Shown: positions 38,380 to 50,882, numbered from the stretch's first letter. The stretch: DNA of 64,000 bases from Litoditis marina (GCA_964036275.1 CAXIWQ010000122.1:107613-171612); one strand, 5' to 3'. Numbers and translations: made by a program. The notes: generated by a model not told the origin, from the sequence alone.

Positions 38380-38620
38380 ATTCTGTGACGCACAGCCACG
38401 AAATACGAATTAACGCGGTTATCGACTCTTCGGCTTGCAGTTACAGAAGAAAAAAAAATAAGGCTATCAAGTCTGTTGTTCCCAACTACAAAAACCTTAT
38501 ACGATTTTACATTCTGTGGCGCACAGCCACAAAAGACAAATTAACGCGGTTATTGACTCTTTGCCTTGCAGTTACAGAAGAAAAAAAATATAAGGCTATC
38601 AAGTCTGTTGCTCATGGCTA
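38380..38620 (+). repeat. Two strongly divergent monomers
   Basis: GTGACGCAC (38,386) and CACGAAATACG are followed by CTCTTCGGCTTGCAG, an A-rich GAAGAAAAAAAATAAGGC (38,447), CTGTTGTTCCCAACTAC and TTATACGATTTTACATTC. A second A-rich GAAGAAAAAAAATATAAGGC lies at about 38,577. The nearest relatives are the TCGACTTTTCGGC monomers beside the -/+ junctions (9,581; 50,911). They look like an old remnant embedded in homogenised sequence, and they mark the left edge of the large segmental duplication. Confidence 0.82.
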
Positions 38621-41049
38621 CAAAAACCTAATACGACTTTATATTCTGTGGCGCACAGCCACAAAAGACAAATTAACGCGGTTATTACCTCTTTGCCTTG
38701 CAGCTACAGAAAAAAGTTTATACGGCTATCAAGTCTGTTGCTCATGGCTACAAAAACCTAATACGACTATATATTCTGTGGCGCACAGCCACAAAAGACA
38801 GATTAACGCGGCTATTGACTCTTTGCCTTGCAGCTACAGAAAAAAATTTATACGGCTATCAAGTATGTTGCTCCCAGCTAGAAAAACCCAATACAACTAT
38901 CTATTCTGTGGCACACAGCCACAAAATACGAATTAACGCGGTTATCGACTCTTTGCCTTGCAGCTACAGAAAAAAGTTTATACGGCTATCAAGTCTGTTG
39001 CTCATGGCTACAAAAACCTAATACGACTTTATATTCTGTGGCGCACAGCCACAAAAGACAAATTAACGCGGTTATTACCTCTTTGCCTTGCAGCTGCAGA
39101 AAAAAGTTTATACGGCTATCAAGTCTGTTGCTCCCAGCTACAAAAACCTAATACGACTTTATATTCTGTGGCGCACAGCCACAAAAGACAAATTAACGCG
39201 GTTATTGACTCTTTGCCGTGCAGCTACAGAAAAAAGTTTATACGGCTATCAAGTATGTTGCTCCCAGATACAAAAACCTAATACGACTTTATATTCTGTG
39301 GCGCACAGCCACAAAAGACAAATTAACGCGGTTATTATCTCTTTGCCTTGCAGCTACAGAAAACAGTTTATACGGCTATCAAGTCTGTTGCTCCCAGCTA
39401 CAAAAACCTAATACGACTTTATATTCTGTGGCGCACAGCCACAAAAGACAACGCGGTTATTGACTCTTTGCCTTGCAGCTACAGAGAACAGTTCATACGG
39501 CTATCAAATATGTTGCTCCCAGCTACAAAAACCTAATACGACAATCTATTCTGTGGCGCACAGCCACAAAATACGAATTAACGCGGTTATCGACTGTTTG
39601 CTTTGCAGCTACAGAGAACAGTTAATACGGCTATCAAGTTGCTCATGGCTACAAAAACCTAATACGACTTTATATTCTGTGGCGCACGGCCACAAAAGAC
39701 AAATTAACGCGGTTATTTACTCTTTGCCTTGCAGCTACAGAAAAAGTTTATACGACTATCAAGTATGTTGCTCCCAGCTAGAAAAACCCAATACAACTAT
39801 CTATTCTGTGGCACACAGCCACAAAATACGAATTAACGCGGTTATCGACTCTTTGCCTTGCAGCTACAGAAAAAAGTTTATACGGCTATCAAGTCTGTTG
39901 CTCATGGCTACAAAAACCTAATACGACTTTATATTCTGTGGCGCACAGCCACAAAAGACAAATTAAAGCGGTTATTACCTCTTTGCCTTGCAGCTACAGA
40001 AAAAAGTTTATACGGCTATCAAGTCTGTTGCTCCCAGCTACAAAAACCTAATACGACTTTATATCCTGTGGCGCACAGCCACAAAAGACAAATTAACGCG
40101 GTTATTGACTCTTTGCCGTGCAGCTACAGAACAAAGTTTATACGGCTATCAAGTCTGTTGCTCCCAGCTACAAAAACCTAATACGACTTTATATTCTGTG
40201 GCGCACAGCCACAAAAGACAGATTAACGCGGTTATTGACTCTTTGCCTTGCAGCTGCAGAAAAAAATTTATACGGCTATCAAGTATGTTGCTCCCAGCTA
40301 GAAAAACCCAATACAACTATCTATTCTGTGGCACGCAGCCACAAAATACGAATTAACGCGGTTATCGACTCTTTGCCTTGCAGCTACAGAAAAAAGTTTA
40401 TACGGCTATCAAGTCTGTTGCTCATGGCTACAAAAACCTAATACGACTTTATATTCTGTGGCGCACAGCCACAAAAGACAAATTAACGCGGTTATTACCT
40501 CTTTGCCTTGCAGCTGCAGAAAAAAGTTTATACGGCTATCAAGTCTGTTGCTCCCAGCTACAAAAACCTAATACGACTTTATATTCTGTGGCGCACAGCC
40601 ACAAAAGACAAATTAACGCGGTTATTGACTCTTTGCCGTGCAGCTACAGAAAAAAGTTTATACGGCTATCAAGTATGTTGCTCCCAGATACAAAAACCTA
40701 ATACGACTTTATATTCTGTGGCGCACAGCCACAAAAGACAAATTAACGCGGTTATTATCTCTTTGCCTTGCAGCTACAGAAAAAAGTTTATACGGCTATC
40801 AAGTCTGTTGCTCCCAGCTACAAAAACCTAATACGACTTTATATTCTGTGGCGCACAGCCACAAAAGACAACGCGGTTATTGACTCTTTGCCTTGCAGCT
40901 ACAGAGAACAGTTCATACGGCTATCAAATATGTTGCTCCCAGCTACAAAAACCTAATACGACAATCTATTCTGTGGCGCACAGCCACAAAATACGAATTA
41001 ACGCGGTTATCGACTGTTTGCTTTGCAGCTACAGAGAACAGTTAATACG

Positions 41050-42640
41050 GCTATCAAGTTGCTCATGGCTACAAAAACCTAATACGACTTTATAGTCTGT
41101 GGCGCAAATTAACGCGGTTATTGACTCTTTGCCTTGCAGCTACAGAAAAAGTTTATACGACTATCAAGTATGTTGCTCCCAGCTAGAAAAACCCAATACA
41201 ACTATCTATTCTGTGGCACACAGCCACAAAATACGAATTAACGCGGTTATCGACTCTTTGCCTTGCAGCTACAGAAAAAAGTTTATACGGCTATCAAGTC
41301 TGTTGCTCATGGCTACAAAAACCTAATACGACTTTATATTCTGTGGCGCACAGCCACAAAAGACAAATTAAAGCGGTTATTACCTCTTTGCCTTGCAGCT
41401 ACAGAAAAAAGTTTATACGGCTATCAAGTCTGTTGCTCCCAGCTACAAAAACCTAATACGACTTTATATCCTGTGGCGCACAGCCACAAAAGACAAATTA
41501 ACGCGGTTATTGACTCTTTGCCGTGCAGCTACAGAACAAAGTTTATACGGCTATCAAGTATGTTGCTCCCAGCTACAAAAACCTAATACGACTATCTATT
41601 CTGTGGCGCACAGCCACAAAATACGAATTAACGCGGTTATCGACTGTTTGCTTTGCAGCTACAGAAAAAAGTTAATACGGCTATCAAGTCTGATGTTCCC
41701 AGCTACAAAAACCTGATGAGACAATCTATTCTGTGGCGCACAGCCACAAAATACGAACTAACGCGGTTATCGACTCTTTGCCTTGCAGCTACAGAGAACA
41801 GTTCATACGGCTATCAAATATGTTGCTCCCAGCTACAAAAACCTAATACGACAATCTATTCTGTGGCGCACAGCCACAAAATACGAATAAACGCGGTTAT
41901 CGAGTCTTTGCCTTGCAGCTACAGAGAACAGTTCATACGGCTATCAAATCTGTTGCTCCCAGCTACAAAAACCTAATACGACAATCTATTCTGTGGCGCA
42001 CAGCCACAAAATACGAATTATCGCGGTTATCGACTTGTTGGCTTGCAGTTACAGAGATAAGTTCATACGGCTATCAAGTCTGTTGCTCCCAGCTACAAAA
42101 ACCTAATACGACTATATATTCTGTGGCGCACAGCCACAAAAGACAAATTAACGCGGTTATTACCTCTTTGCCTTGCAGCTGCAAAAAAAAGTGTATACGG
42201 CTATCAAGTCTGTTGCTCCCAGCTACAAAAACCTAATACGACTTTATATTCTGTGGCGCACAGCCACAAAAGACAAATTAACGCGGTTATTGACTCTTTG
42301 CCGTGCAGCTACAGAAAAAAGTTTATACGGCTATCAAGTATGTTGCTCCCAGATACAAAAACCTAATACGACTTTATATTCTGTGGCGCACAGCCACAAA
42401 AGACAAATTAACGCGGTTATTATCTCTTTGCCTTGCAGCTACAGAAAAAGTTTATACGGCTATCAAGTCTGTTGCTCCCAGCTACAAAAACCTAATACGA
42501 CAATCTATTCTGTGGCGCACAGCCACAAAATACGAATTAACGCGGTTATCGACTGTTTGCTTTGCAGCTACAGAGAACAGTTAATACGGCTATCAAGTTG
42601 CTCATGGCTACAAAAACCTAATACGACTTTATATTCTGTG
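41050..42640 (+). repeat. 1.54-kb internal duplication in copy 1
   Basis: About 41,100-41,520 reappears at +1539 to 1540 bp, including the 15-bp deletion monomer (GGCGCAAATTAACGCGG at 41,101 and 42,640). The first copy has TATAGTCTGTGG where the second has TATATTCTGTGG. The segment also holds the GATGAGACAATC variant (41,714). Confidence 0.82.
41101..41117 (+). repeat. Monomer with 15-bp deletion through the dyad
   Basis: GGCGCA joins directly to AATTAACGCGG, removing CAGCCACAAAAGACA with CA at both ends. The same lesion is at 42,640, 53,846, 54,731 and 55,883, so it spread by duplication of one founder. Confidence 0.9.
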
Positions 42641-43689
42641 GCGCAAATTAACGCGGTTATTGACTCTTTGCCTTGCAGCTACAGAAAAAGTTTATACGAC
42701 TATCAAGTATGTTGCTCCCAGCTAGAAAAACCCAATACAACTATCTATTCTGTGGCACACAGCCACAAAATACGAATTAACGCGGTTATCGACTCTTTGC
42801 CTTGCAGCTACAGAAAAAAGTTTATACGGCTATCAAGTCTGTTGCTCATGGCTACAAAAACCTAATACGACTTTATATTCTGTGGCGCACAGCCACAAAA
42901 GACAAATTAAAGCGGTTATTACCTCTTTGCCTTGCAGCTACAGAAAAAAGTTTATACGGCTATCAAGTCTGTTGCTCCCAGCTACAAAAACCTAATACGA
43001 CTTTATATCCTGTGGCGCACAGCCACAAAAGACAAATTAACGCGGTTATTGACTCTTTGCCGTGCAGCTACAGAACAAAGTTTATACGGCTATCAAGTAT
43101 GTTGCTCCCAGCTACAAAAACCTAATACGACTATCTATTCTGTGGCGCACAGCCACAAAATACGAATTAACGCGGTTATCGACTGTTTGCTTTGCAGCTA
43201 CAGAAAAAAGTTAATACGGCTATCAAGTCTGTTGCTCCCAGCTACAAAAACCTAATACGACTTTATATTCTGTGGCGCACAGCCACAAAAGACAAATTAA
43301 CGCGGTTATTGACTCTTTGCCGTGCAGCTACAGAAAAAAGTTTATACGGCTATCAAGTATGTTGCTCCCAGATACAAAAACCTAATACGACTTTATATTC
43401 TGTGGCGCACAGCCACAAAAGACAAATTAACGCGGTTATTATCTCTTTGCCTTGCAGCTACAGAAAAAAGTTTATACGGCTATCAAGTCTGTTGCTCCCA
43501 GCTACAAAAACCTAATACGACTATATATTCTGTGGCGCACAGCCACAAAAGACGAATTAACGCGGTTATTGACTCTTTGCCTTGCAGCTACAGAAACAAA
43601 GTTTATGCGGCTATCAAGTCTGTTGCTCCCAGCTACAAAAACCTAATACGACAATCTATTCTGTGGCGCACAGCCACAAAAACGAATTA

Positions 43690-46600
43690 ACGCGGTTATT
43701 GACATTTTGACTTGCAGCTACAAAAAAAAATCATACGGCTATCAAGTCTGTTGCTCCCAACTACAACAACATATTACGGCTTTATATTCTGTGGCGCACA
43801 GCCACAAAATACAAATTAACGCGGTTATTGACTCTTTGCCTTGCAGTTACAGAGAACATTTCATACGGCTATCAAATCTGTTGCTCCCAGCTACAAAAAC
43901 CTAATACGACTGTATATTCTGTGGCGCACAGACACAAAAGACAAATTAACGCGGTTATTACCTCTTCGCCTTGCAGCTACAGAAAAAAGTTTATACGGCT
44001 ATCAAGTCTGTTGCTCCCAGCTACAAAAACCTAATACGACTTTATATTCTGTGGCGCACAGCCACAAAAGACACATTTACGCGGTTATTGACTCTTTGCC
44101 GTGCAGCTACAGAAAAAAAGTTTATACGGCTGTCAAGTATGTTGCTCCCAGCTACAAAAACCTAATACGACTATCTATTCTGTGGCACACAGCCACAAAA
44201 TACGAATTAACGCGGTTATCGACTGTTTGCTTTGCAGCTACAGAAAAAAGTTGATACGGCTATCAAGTATGTTGTTCCCAGCTACAAAAACCTGATACGA
44301 CAATCTATTCTGTGGCGCACAGCCACAAAATACAAATTAACGCGGTTATCGACTCTTTGCCTTGCAGCTACAGAGAACAGTTCATACGGCTATCAAATAT
44401 GTTGCTCCCAGCTACAAAAACCTAATACGACAATCTATTCTGTAAAATCTATTCATACGGCTATCAAGTTGCTCATGGCTACAAAAACCTAATACGACTT
44501 TATATTCTGTGGCGCACAGCCACAAAAGACGAATTAACGCGGTTATTGACTCTTTGCCTTGCAGCTACAGAAAAAAGTTTATACGGCTATCAAGTATGTT
44601 GCTCCCAGCTAGAAAAACCCATTACAACTATCGATTCTGTGGCACACAGCCACAAAATACGAATTAACGCGGTTATCGACTCTTTGCCTTGCAGCTACAG
44701 TAAAAAGTTTATACGGCTATCAAGTCTGTTGCTCCCAGCTACAAAAACCTAATACGACTTTATATTCTGTGGCGCACAGCCACAAAAGACAAATTAACGC
44801 GGTTATTGACTCTTTGCCTTGCAGCTACAGAGAACAGTTCATACGGCTATCAAATATGTTGCTCCCAGCTACAAAAACCTAATACGACAATCTATTCTGT
44901 GGCGCACAGCCACAAAATACGAATTAACGCGGTTATCGACTGTTTGCTTTGCAGCTACAGAGAACAGTTAATACGGCTATCAAGTTGTTCATGGCTACAA
45001 AAACCTAATACGACTTTATATTCTGTGGCGCACAGCCACAAAAGACAAATTAACGCGGTTATTGACTCTTTGCCTTGCAGCTACAGAAAAAAGTTTATAC
45101 GACTATCAAGTATGTTGCTCCCAGCTAGAAAAACCCAATACAACTATCTATTCTGTGGCACACAGCCACAAAATACGAGATAACGCGGTTATCGACTCTT
45201 TGCCTTGCAGCTACAGAAAAAAGTTTATACGGCTATCAAGTCTGTTGCTCATGGCTACAAAAACCTAATACGACTTTATATTCTGTGGCGCACAGCCACA
45301 AAAGACAAATTAAAGCGGTTATTACCTCTTTGCCTTGCAGCTACAGAAAAAAGTTTATACGGCTATCAAGTCTGTTGCTCCCAGCTACAAAAACCTAATA
45401 CGACTTTATATCCTGTGGCGCACAGCCAAACGCGGTTATTGACTCTTTGCCGTGCAGCTACAGAAAAAAGTTTATACGGCTATCAAGTATGTTGCTCCCA
45501 GCTACAAAAACCTAATACGACTATCTATTCTGTGGCGCACAGCCACAAAACACGAATTAACGCGGTTATCGACTGTTTGCTTTGCAGCTACAGAAAAAAG
45601 TTAATACGGCTATCAAGTCTGTTGTTCCCAGCTACAAAAACCTGATAAGACAATCTATTCTGTGGCGCACAGCCACAAAATACGAACTAACGCGGTTATC
45701 GACTCTTTGCCTTGCAGCTACAGAGAACAGTTCATACGGCTATCAAATATGTTGCTCCCAGCTACAAAAACCTAATACGACAATCTATTCTGTGGCGCAC
45801 AGCCATAAAATACGAATAAACGCGGTTATCGACTCTTTGCCTTGCAGCTACAGAGAACAGTTCATACGGCTATCGAATCTGTTGCTCCCAGCTACAAAAA
45901 CCTAATACGACAATCTATTCTGTGGCGCACAGCCACAAAATACGAATTATCGCGGTTATCGACTTGTTGGCTTGCAGTTACAGAGATAAGTTCATACGGC
46001 TATCAAGTCTGTTGCTCCCAGCTACAAAAACCTAATACGACTATATATTCTGTGGCGCACAGCCACAAAAGACGAATTAACGCGGTTATTGACTCTTTGC
46101 CTTGCAGCTACAGAAACAAAGTTTATGCGGCTATCAAGTCTGTTGCTCCCAGCTACAAAAACCTAATACGACAATCTATTCTGTGGCGCACAGCCACAAA
46201 AACGAATTAACGCGGTTATTGACATTTTGACTTGCAGCTACAAAAAAAATCATACGGCTATCAAGTCTGTTGCTCCCAACTACAAAAACATATTACGACT
46301 TTATATTCTGTGGCGCACAGCCACAAAATACAAATTAACGCGGTTATTGACTCTTTGCCTTGCAGTTACAGAGAACATTTCATACGGCTATCAAATCTGT
46401 TGCTCCCAGCTACAAAAACCTAATACGACTGTATATTCTGTGGCGCACAGACACAAAAGACAAATTAACGCGGTTATTACCTCTTTGCCTTGCAGCTACA
46501 GAAAAAAGTTTATACGGCTATCAAGTCTGTTGCTCCCAGCTACAAAAACCTAATACGACTTCATATTCTGTGGCGCACAGCCACAAAAGACAAATTCACG

Positions 46601-47598
46601 CGGTTATTGACTCTTTGCCGTGCAGCTACAAAAAAAAGGTTGTACGGCTATCAAGTATGTTGCTCCCAGCTACAAAAACGTAATACTATTCTGTGGCGCA
46701 CAGCCACAAAATACGAATTAACGCGGTTATCGACTTTTTGCCTTGCAGCTACAGAGAACAGTTCATACGGCTATCAAATCTGTTGCTCCCAGCTACAAAA
46801 ACCTAATACGACAATCTATTCTGTGGCGCACAGCCACAAAATACGAATTATCGCGGTTATCGACTTGTTGGTCTGCAGCTAAAGAGAAAAGTTCATACGG
46901 CTATCAAGTCTGTTGCTCCCAGCTACAAAAACCTAATACGACTTTATATTCTGTGGCGCACAGCCACAAAAGACAAATTAACGCGGTTATTGACTCTTTG
47001 CCGTGCAGCTACAGAAAAAAGTTTATACGGCTATCAAGTATGTTGCTCCCAGCTACAAAAACCTAATACGACTATCTATTCTGTGGCGCACAGCCACAAA
47101 ATACGAATTAACGCGGTTATCGACTGTTTGCTTTGCAGCTACAGAAAAAAGTTAATACGGCTATCAAGTCTGTTGTTCCCAGCTACAAAAACCTGATACG
47201 ACAATCTATTCTGTGGCGCACAGCCACGAAATACGAATTAACGCGGTTATCGACTCTTTGCCTTGCAGCTACAGAGAACAGTTCATACGGCTATCAAATA
47301 TGTTGCTCCCAGCTACAAAAACCTAATACGACAATCTATTCTGTGGCGCACAGCCACAACATACGAATTAACGCGGTTATCGACTCTTTGCCCTGCAGCT
47401 AAAGAGAAAAGTTCATACGGCTATCAAGTCTGTTGCTCCCAGCTACGAAAACCTAATACGACTTTATATTCTGTGGCGCACAGCCACAAAAGACAAATTA
47501 ACGCGGTTATTGACTCTTTGCCGTGCAGCTACAGAAAAAAGTTTATACGGCTATCAAGTATGTTGCTCCCAGCTACAAAAACCTAATACGACTATCTA
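43690..47598 (+). repeat. Variant-rich end of block C
   Basis: About 30 monomers resembling block A and the left of block B rather than the homogeneous core: GACATTTTGACTTGCAG monomers (43,701; 46,221), CAACTACAACAACATATTACG (43,756), GACACAAAAG (43,930), a GCTGTCAAG variant (44,128), a 123-bp AATACTATTCTG form (46,681) and CTGCAGCTAAAGAG (46,872; 47,394). A 13-bp deletion (CAGCCAAACGCGG) is at 45,423-45,435. The 43.7-46.3 kb part is the inverted counterpart of 4.1-7.2 kb. Confidence 0.87.
44425..44470 (+). repeat. Chimeric shortened monomer, copy 4 (forward)
   Basis: AATCTATT at 44,432-44,439 and 44,446-44,453 flank CTGTAA. Same scar as in block B, seen here in the opposite orientation within the inverted relative. 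Confidence 0.9.
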
Positions 47599-47604
47599 TT
47601 CTGT
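47599..47604. other. Inversion junction 3 (+ to -)
   Basis: Forward CGACTATCTATTCTGT meets reverse AGCTGCACGGCAAAGAG. The six bases TTCTGT belong equally to both sides (phase 75-80 forward; the TTTTCTGTAGCTGC word in reverse), which is microhomology at the joint. The break lies at the foot of the TGTGGC dyad. The arms are about 65 bp out of phase. Confidence 0.9.
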
Positions 47605-48234
47605 AGCTGCACGGCAAAGAGTCAATAACCGCGTTAATTTGTCTTTTGTGTCTGTGCGCCACAGAATATAAAGCCGTATTAGGTTTTTGTAGCTGGGAGC
47701 AACAGATTTGATAGCCGTATGAAATGTTCTCTGTAACTGCAAGGCAAAGAGTCAATAACCGCGTTAATTTGTATTTTGTGGCTGTGCGCCACAGAATATA
47801 AAGCCGTAATATGTTTTTGTAGTTGGGAGCAACAGACTTGATAGCCGTATGATTTTTTTTTGTAGCTGCAAGTCAAAATGTCAATAACCGCGTTAATTCG
47901 TTTTTGTGGCTGTGCGCCACAGAATAGATTGTCGTATTAGGTTTTTGTAGCTGGGAGCAACAGACTTGATAGCCGCATAAACTTTGTTTCTGTAGCTGCA
48001 AGGCAAAGAGTCAATAACCGCGTTAATTCGTCTTTTGTGGCTGTGCGCCACAGAATATATAGTCGTATTAGGTTTTTGTAGCTGGGAGCAACAGACTTGA
48101 TAGCCGTATGAACTTATCTCTGTAACTGCAAGCCAACAAGTCGATAACCGCGATAATTCGTATTTTGTGGCTGTGCGCCACAGAATATATTGTCGTATAG
48201 GTTTTTGTAGCTGGGAGCAACAGATTTGATAGCC

Positions 48235-49015
48235 GTATGAACTGTTCTCTGTAGCTGCAAGGCAAAGACTCGATAACCGCGTTTATTCGTATTTTGTTTC
48301 TGTGCGCCACAGAATAGATTGTCGTATTAGGTTTTTGTAGCTGGGAGCAACATATTTGATAGCCGTATGAATTGTTCTCTGTAGCTGCAAGGCAAAGAGT
48401 CGATAACCGCGTTAGTTCGTATTTTGTGGCTGTGCGCCACAGAATAGATTGTCTTATCAGGTTTTTGTAGCTGGGAACATCAGACTTGATAGCCGTATTA
48501 ACTTTTTTCTATAGCTGCAAAGCAAACAGTCGATAACCGCGTTAATTCGTATTTTGTGGCTGTGCGCCACAGAATAGATAGTCGTATTAGGTTTTTGTAG
48601 CTGGGAGCAACATACTTGATAGCCGTATAAACTTTGTTCTGTAGCTGCACGGCAAAGAGTCAATAACCGCGTTAATTTGTCTTTTGTGGCTGTGCGCCAC
48701 AGGATATAAAGTCGTATTAGGTTTTTGTAGCTGGGAGCAACAGACTTGATAGCCGTATAAACTTGTTTTCTGTAGCTGCAAGGCAAAGAGGTAATAACCG
48801 CTTTAATTTGTCTTTTGTGGCTGTGCGCCACAGAATATAAAGTCGTATTAGGTTTTTGTAGCCATGAGCAACAGACTTGATAGCCGTATAAACTTTTTTC
48901 TGTAGCTGCAAGGCAAAGAGTCGATAACCGCGTTAATTCGTATTTTGTGGCTGTGTGCCACAGAATAGATAGTTGTATTGGGTTTTTCTAGCTGGGAGCA
49001 ACATACTTGATAGCC
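48235..49015 (-). repeat. 781-bp duplication in block D, unit 1
   Basis: Six monomers repeated at +781. Shared private markers are CGCGTTAGTTCG (48,409 and 49,190), GGGAACATCAGAC (48,473 and 49,254), TTTTTTCTATAGCTGC (48,502 and 49,283) and AAACTTGTTTTCTG (48,760 and 49,541). Unit 1 has TTTTGTTTCTGTGCGCC at 48,293 where unit 2 has TTTTGTGGCTG. Confidence 0.9.
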
Positions 49016-49796
49016 GTATGAACTGTTCTCTGTAGCTGCAAGGCAAAGACTCGATAACCGCGTTTATTCGTATTTTGTGGCTGTGCGCCACAGAATAGAT
49101 TGTCGTATTAGGTTTTTGTAGCTGGGAGCAACATATTTGATAGCCGTATGAATTGTTCTCTGTAGCTGCAAGGCAAAGAGTCGATAACCGCGTTAGTTCG
49201 TATTTTGTGGCTGTGCGCCACAGAATAGATTGTCTTATCAGGTTTTTGTAGCTGGGAACATCAGACTTGATAGCCGTATTAACTTTTTTCTATAGCTGCA
49301 AAGCAAACAGTCGATAACCGCGTTAATTCGTATTTTGTGGCTGTGCGCCACAGAATAGATAGTCGTATTAGGTTTTTGTAGCTGGGAGCAACATACTTGA
49401 TAGCCGTATAAACTTTGTTCTGTAGCTGCACGGCAAAGAGTCAATAACCGCGTTAATTTGTCTTTTGTGGCTGTGCGCCACAGGATATAAAGTCGTATTA
49501 GGTTTTTGTAGCTGGGAGCAACAGACTTGATAGCCGTATAAACTTGTTTTCTGTAGCTGCAAGGCAAAGAGGTAATAACCGCTTTAATTTGTCTTTTGTG
49601 GCTGTGCGCCACAGAATATAAAGTCGTATTAGGTTTTTGTAGCCATGAGCAACAGACTTGATAGCCGTATAAACTTTTTTCTGTAGCTGCAAGGCAAAGA
49701 GTCGATAACCGCGTTAATTCGTATTTTGTGGCTGTGTGCCACAGAATAGATAGTTGTATTGGGTTTTTCTAGCTGGGAGCAACATACTTGATAGTC
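49016..49796 (-). repeat. 781-bp duplication in block D, unit 2
   Basis: Second unit, ending where GATAGCCGTATGAAC changes to GATAGTCGTATAAAC. The same duplication is present in block F, so it predates the 13.76-kb duplication. Confidence 0.9.
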
Positions 49797-50810
49797 GTAT
49801 AAACTTTTTTCTGTAGCTGCAAGGCAAAGAGTCAATAACCGCGTTAATTTGTCTTTTGTGGCTGTGTGCCACAGAATATAAAGTCGTATTAGGTTTTTTT
49901 TAGCCATGAGCAACTTGATAGCCGTATTAACTGTTCTCTGTAGCTGCAAAGCAAACAGTCGATAACCGCGTTAATTCGTATTTTGTGGCTGTGCGCCACA
50001 GAATAGATTGTCGTATTAGGTTTTTGTAGCTGGGAGCAACATATTTGATAGCCGTATGAACTGTTCTCTGTAGCTGCAAGGCAAAGAGTCAATAACCGCG
50101 TTAATTTGTCTTTTGTGGCTGTGCGCCACAGAATATGAAGTCGTATTGGGTTTTTGTAGCTGGGAGCAACAGACTTGATAGCCGTATAAACTTTTTTCTG
50201 TAGCTGCAAGGCAAAGAGATAATAACCGCGTTAATTTGTCTTTTGTGGCTGTGCGCCACAGAATATAAAGTCGTATTAGGTTTTTGTATCTGGGAGCAAC
50301 ATACTTGATAGCCGTATTAATTTTTTTCTGTAGCTGCACGGCAAAGAGTCAATAACCGCGTTAATTTGTCTTTTGTGGCTGTGCGCCACAGAATATAAAG
50401 TCGTATTAGGTTTTTGTAGCTGGGAGCAACAGACTTGATAGCCGTATAAACTTTTTTCTGTAGCTGCAAGGCAAAGAGGTAATAACCGCGTTAATTTGTC
50501 TTTTGTGGCTGTGCGCCACAGAATATAAAGTCGTATTAGGTTTTTGTAGCCATGAGCAACAGACTTGATAGCCGTATAAACTTTTTTCTGTAGCTGCAAG
50601 GCAAAGAGTCGATAACCGCGTTAATTCGTATTTTGTGGCTGTGTGCCACAGAATAGATAGTTGTATTGGGTTTTTCTAGCTGGGAGCAACATACTTGATA
50701 GCCGTATAAATTTTTTTCTGTAGCTGCAAGGCAAAGAGTCAATAACCGCGTTAATCTGTCTTTTGTGGCTGTGCGCCACATAATATAAAGTCGTATTAGG
50801 TTTTTGTAGC

Positions 50811-50860
50811 CATGAGCAACTTGATAGCCGTATGAATAGATTTTACAGAATAGATTGTCG
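50811..50860 (-). repeat. Chimeric shortened monomer, copy 5, beside an inversion
   Basis: AATAGATT at 50,835-50,842 and 50,849-50,856; the junction begins 27 bp later, exactly as near 9.5 kb. Confidence 0.9.
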
Positions 50861-50882
50861 TATTAGGTTTTTGTAGCTGGGA

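Larger units (their letters stand above)
9560..47604 (+). repeat. Satellite block C, forward orientation (38 kb)
   Basis: About 290 monomers without interruption by foreign sequence. The edges carry divergent monomers, while the middle (about 11.8-42 kb) is highly homogeneous and built of recently duplicated multi-monomer units. Frequent 1-16 bp indels change the frame of the incidental open frames. Confidence 0.97.
38755..50236. repeat. Large segmental duplication, copy 1
   Basis: This region recurs from about 51,500 to the end of the window. The offset is 12,745 bp at 38,755-41,330, about 13,241 at 41,653-42,400, and 13,763-13,764 from about 43,322 onward. It contains the +/- inversion junction and most of block D, so orientation structure was copied along with sequence. 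Offset changes are explained by tandem expansions inside copy 2 (885 bp at 53.1 kb, 520 bp near 56 kb). Confidence 0.88.

Noticed and set aside
41713..41720. CTGATGAG, the start of a hammerhead ribozyme core (also 54,954 and 56,495)
   Set aside because: Satellites can encode hammerheads, but no GAAA element with a suitable stem follows, and the word arose by one A-to-G change from the CTGATAAGA variant. The consensus lacks the core on both strands.
43680..43760. Possible boundary of the satellite with other DNA (A-rich, ACAACAACATATTACG)
   Set aside because: It aligns with the monomer over its full length and has direct and inverted relatives elsewhere; it is a variant monomer, not an edge.
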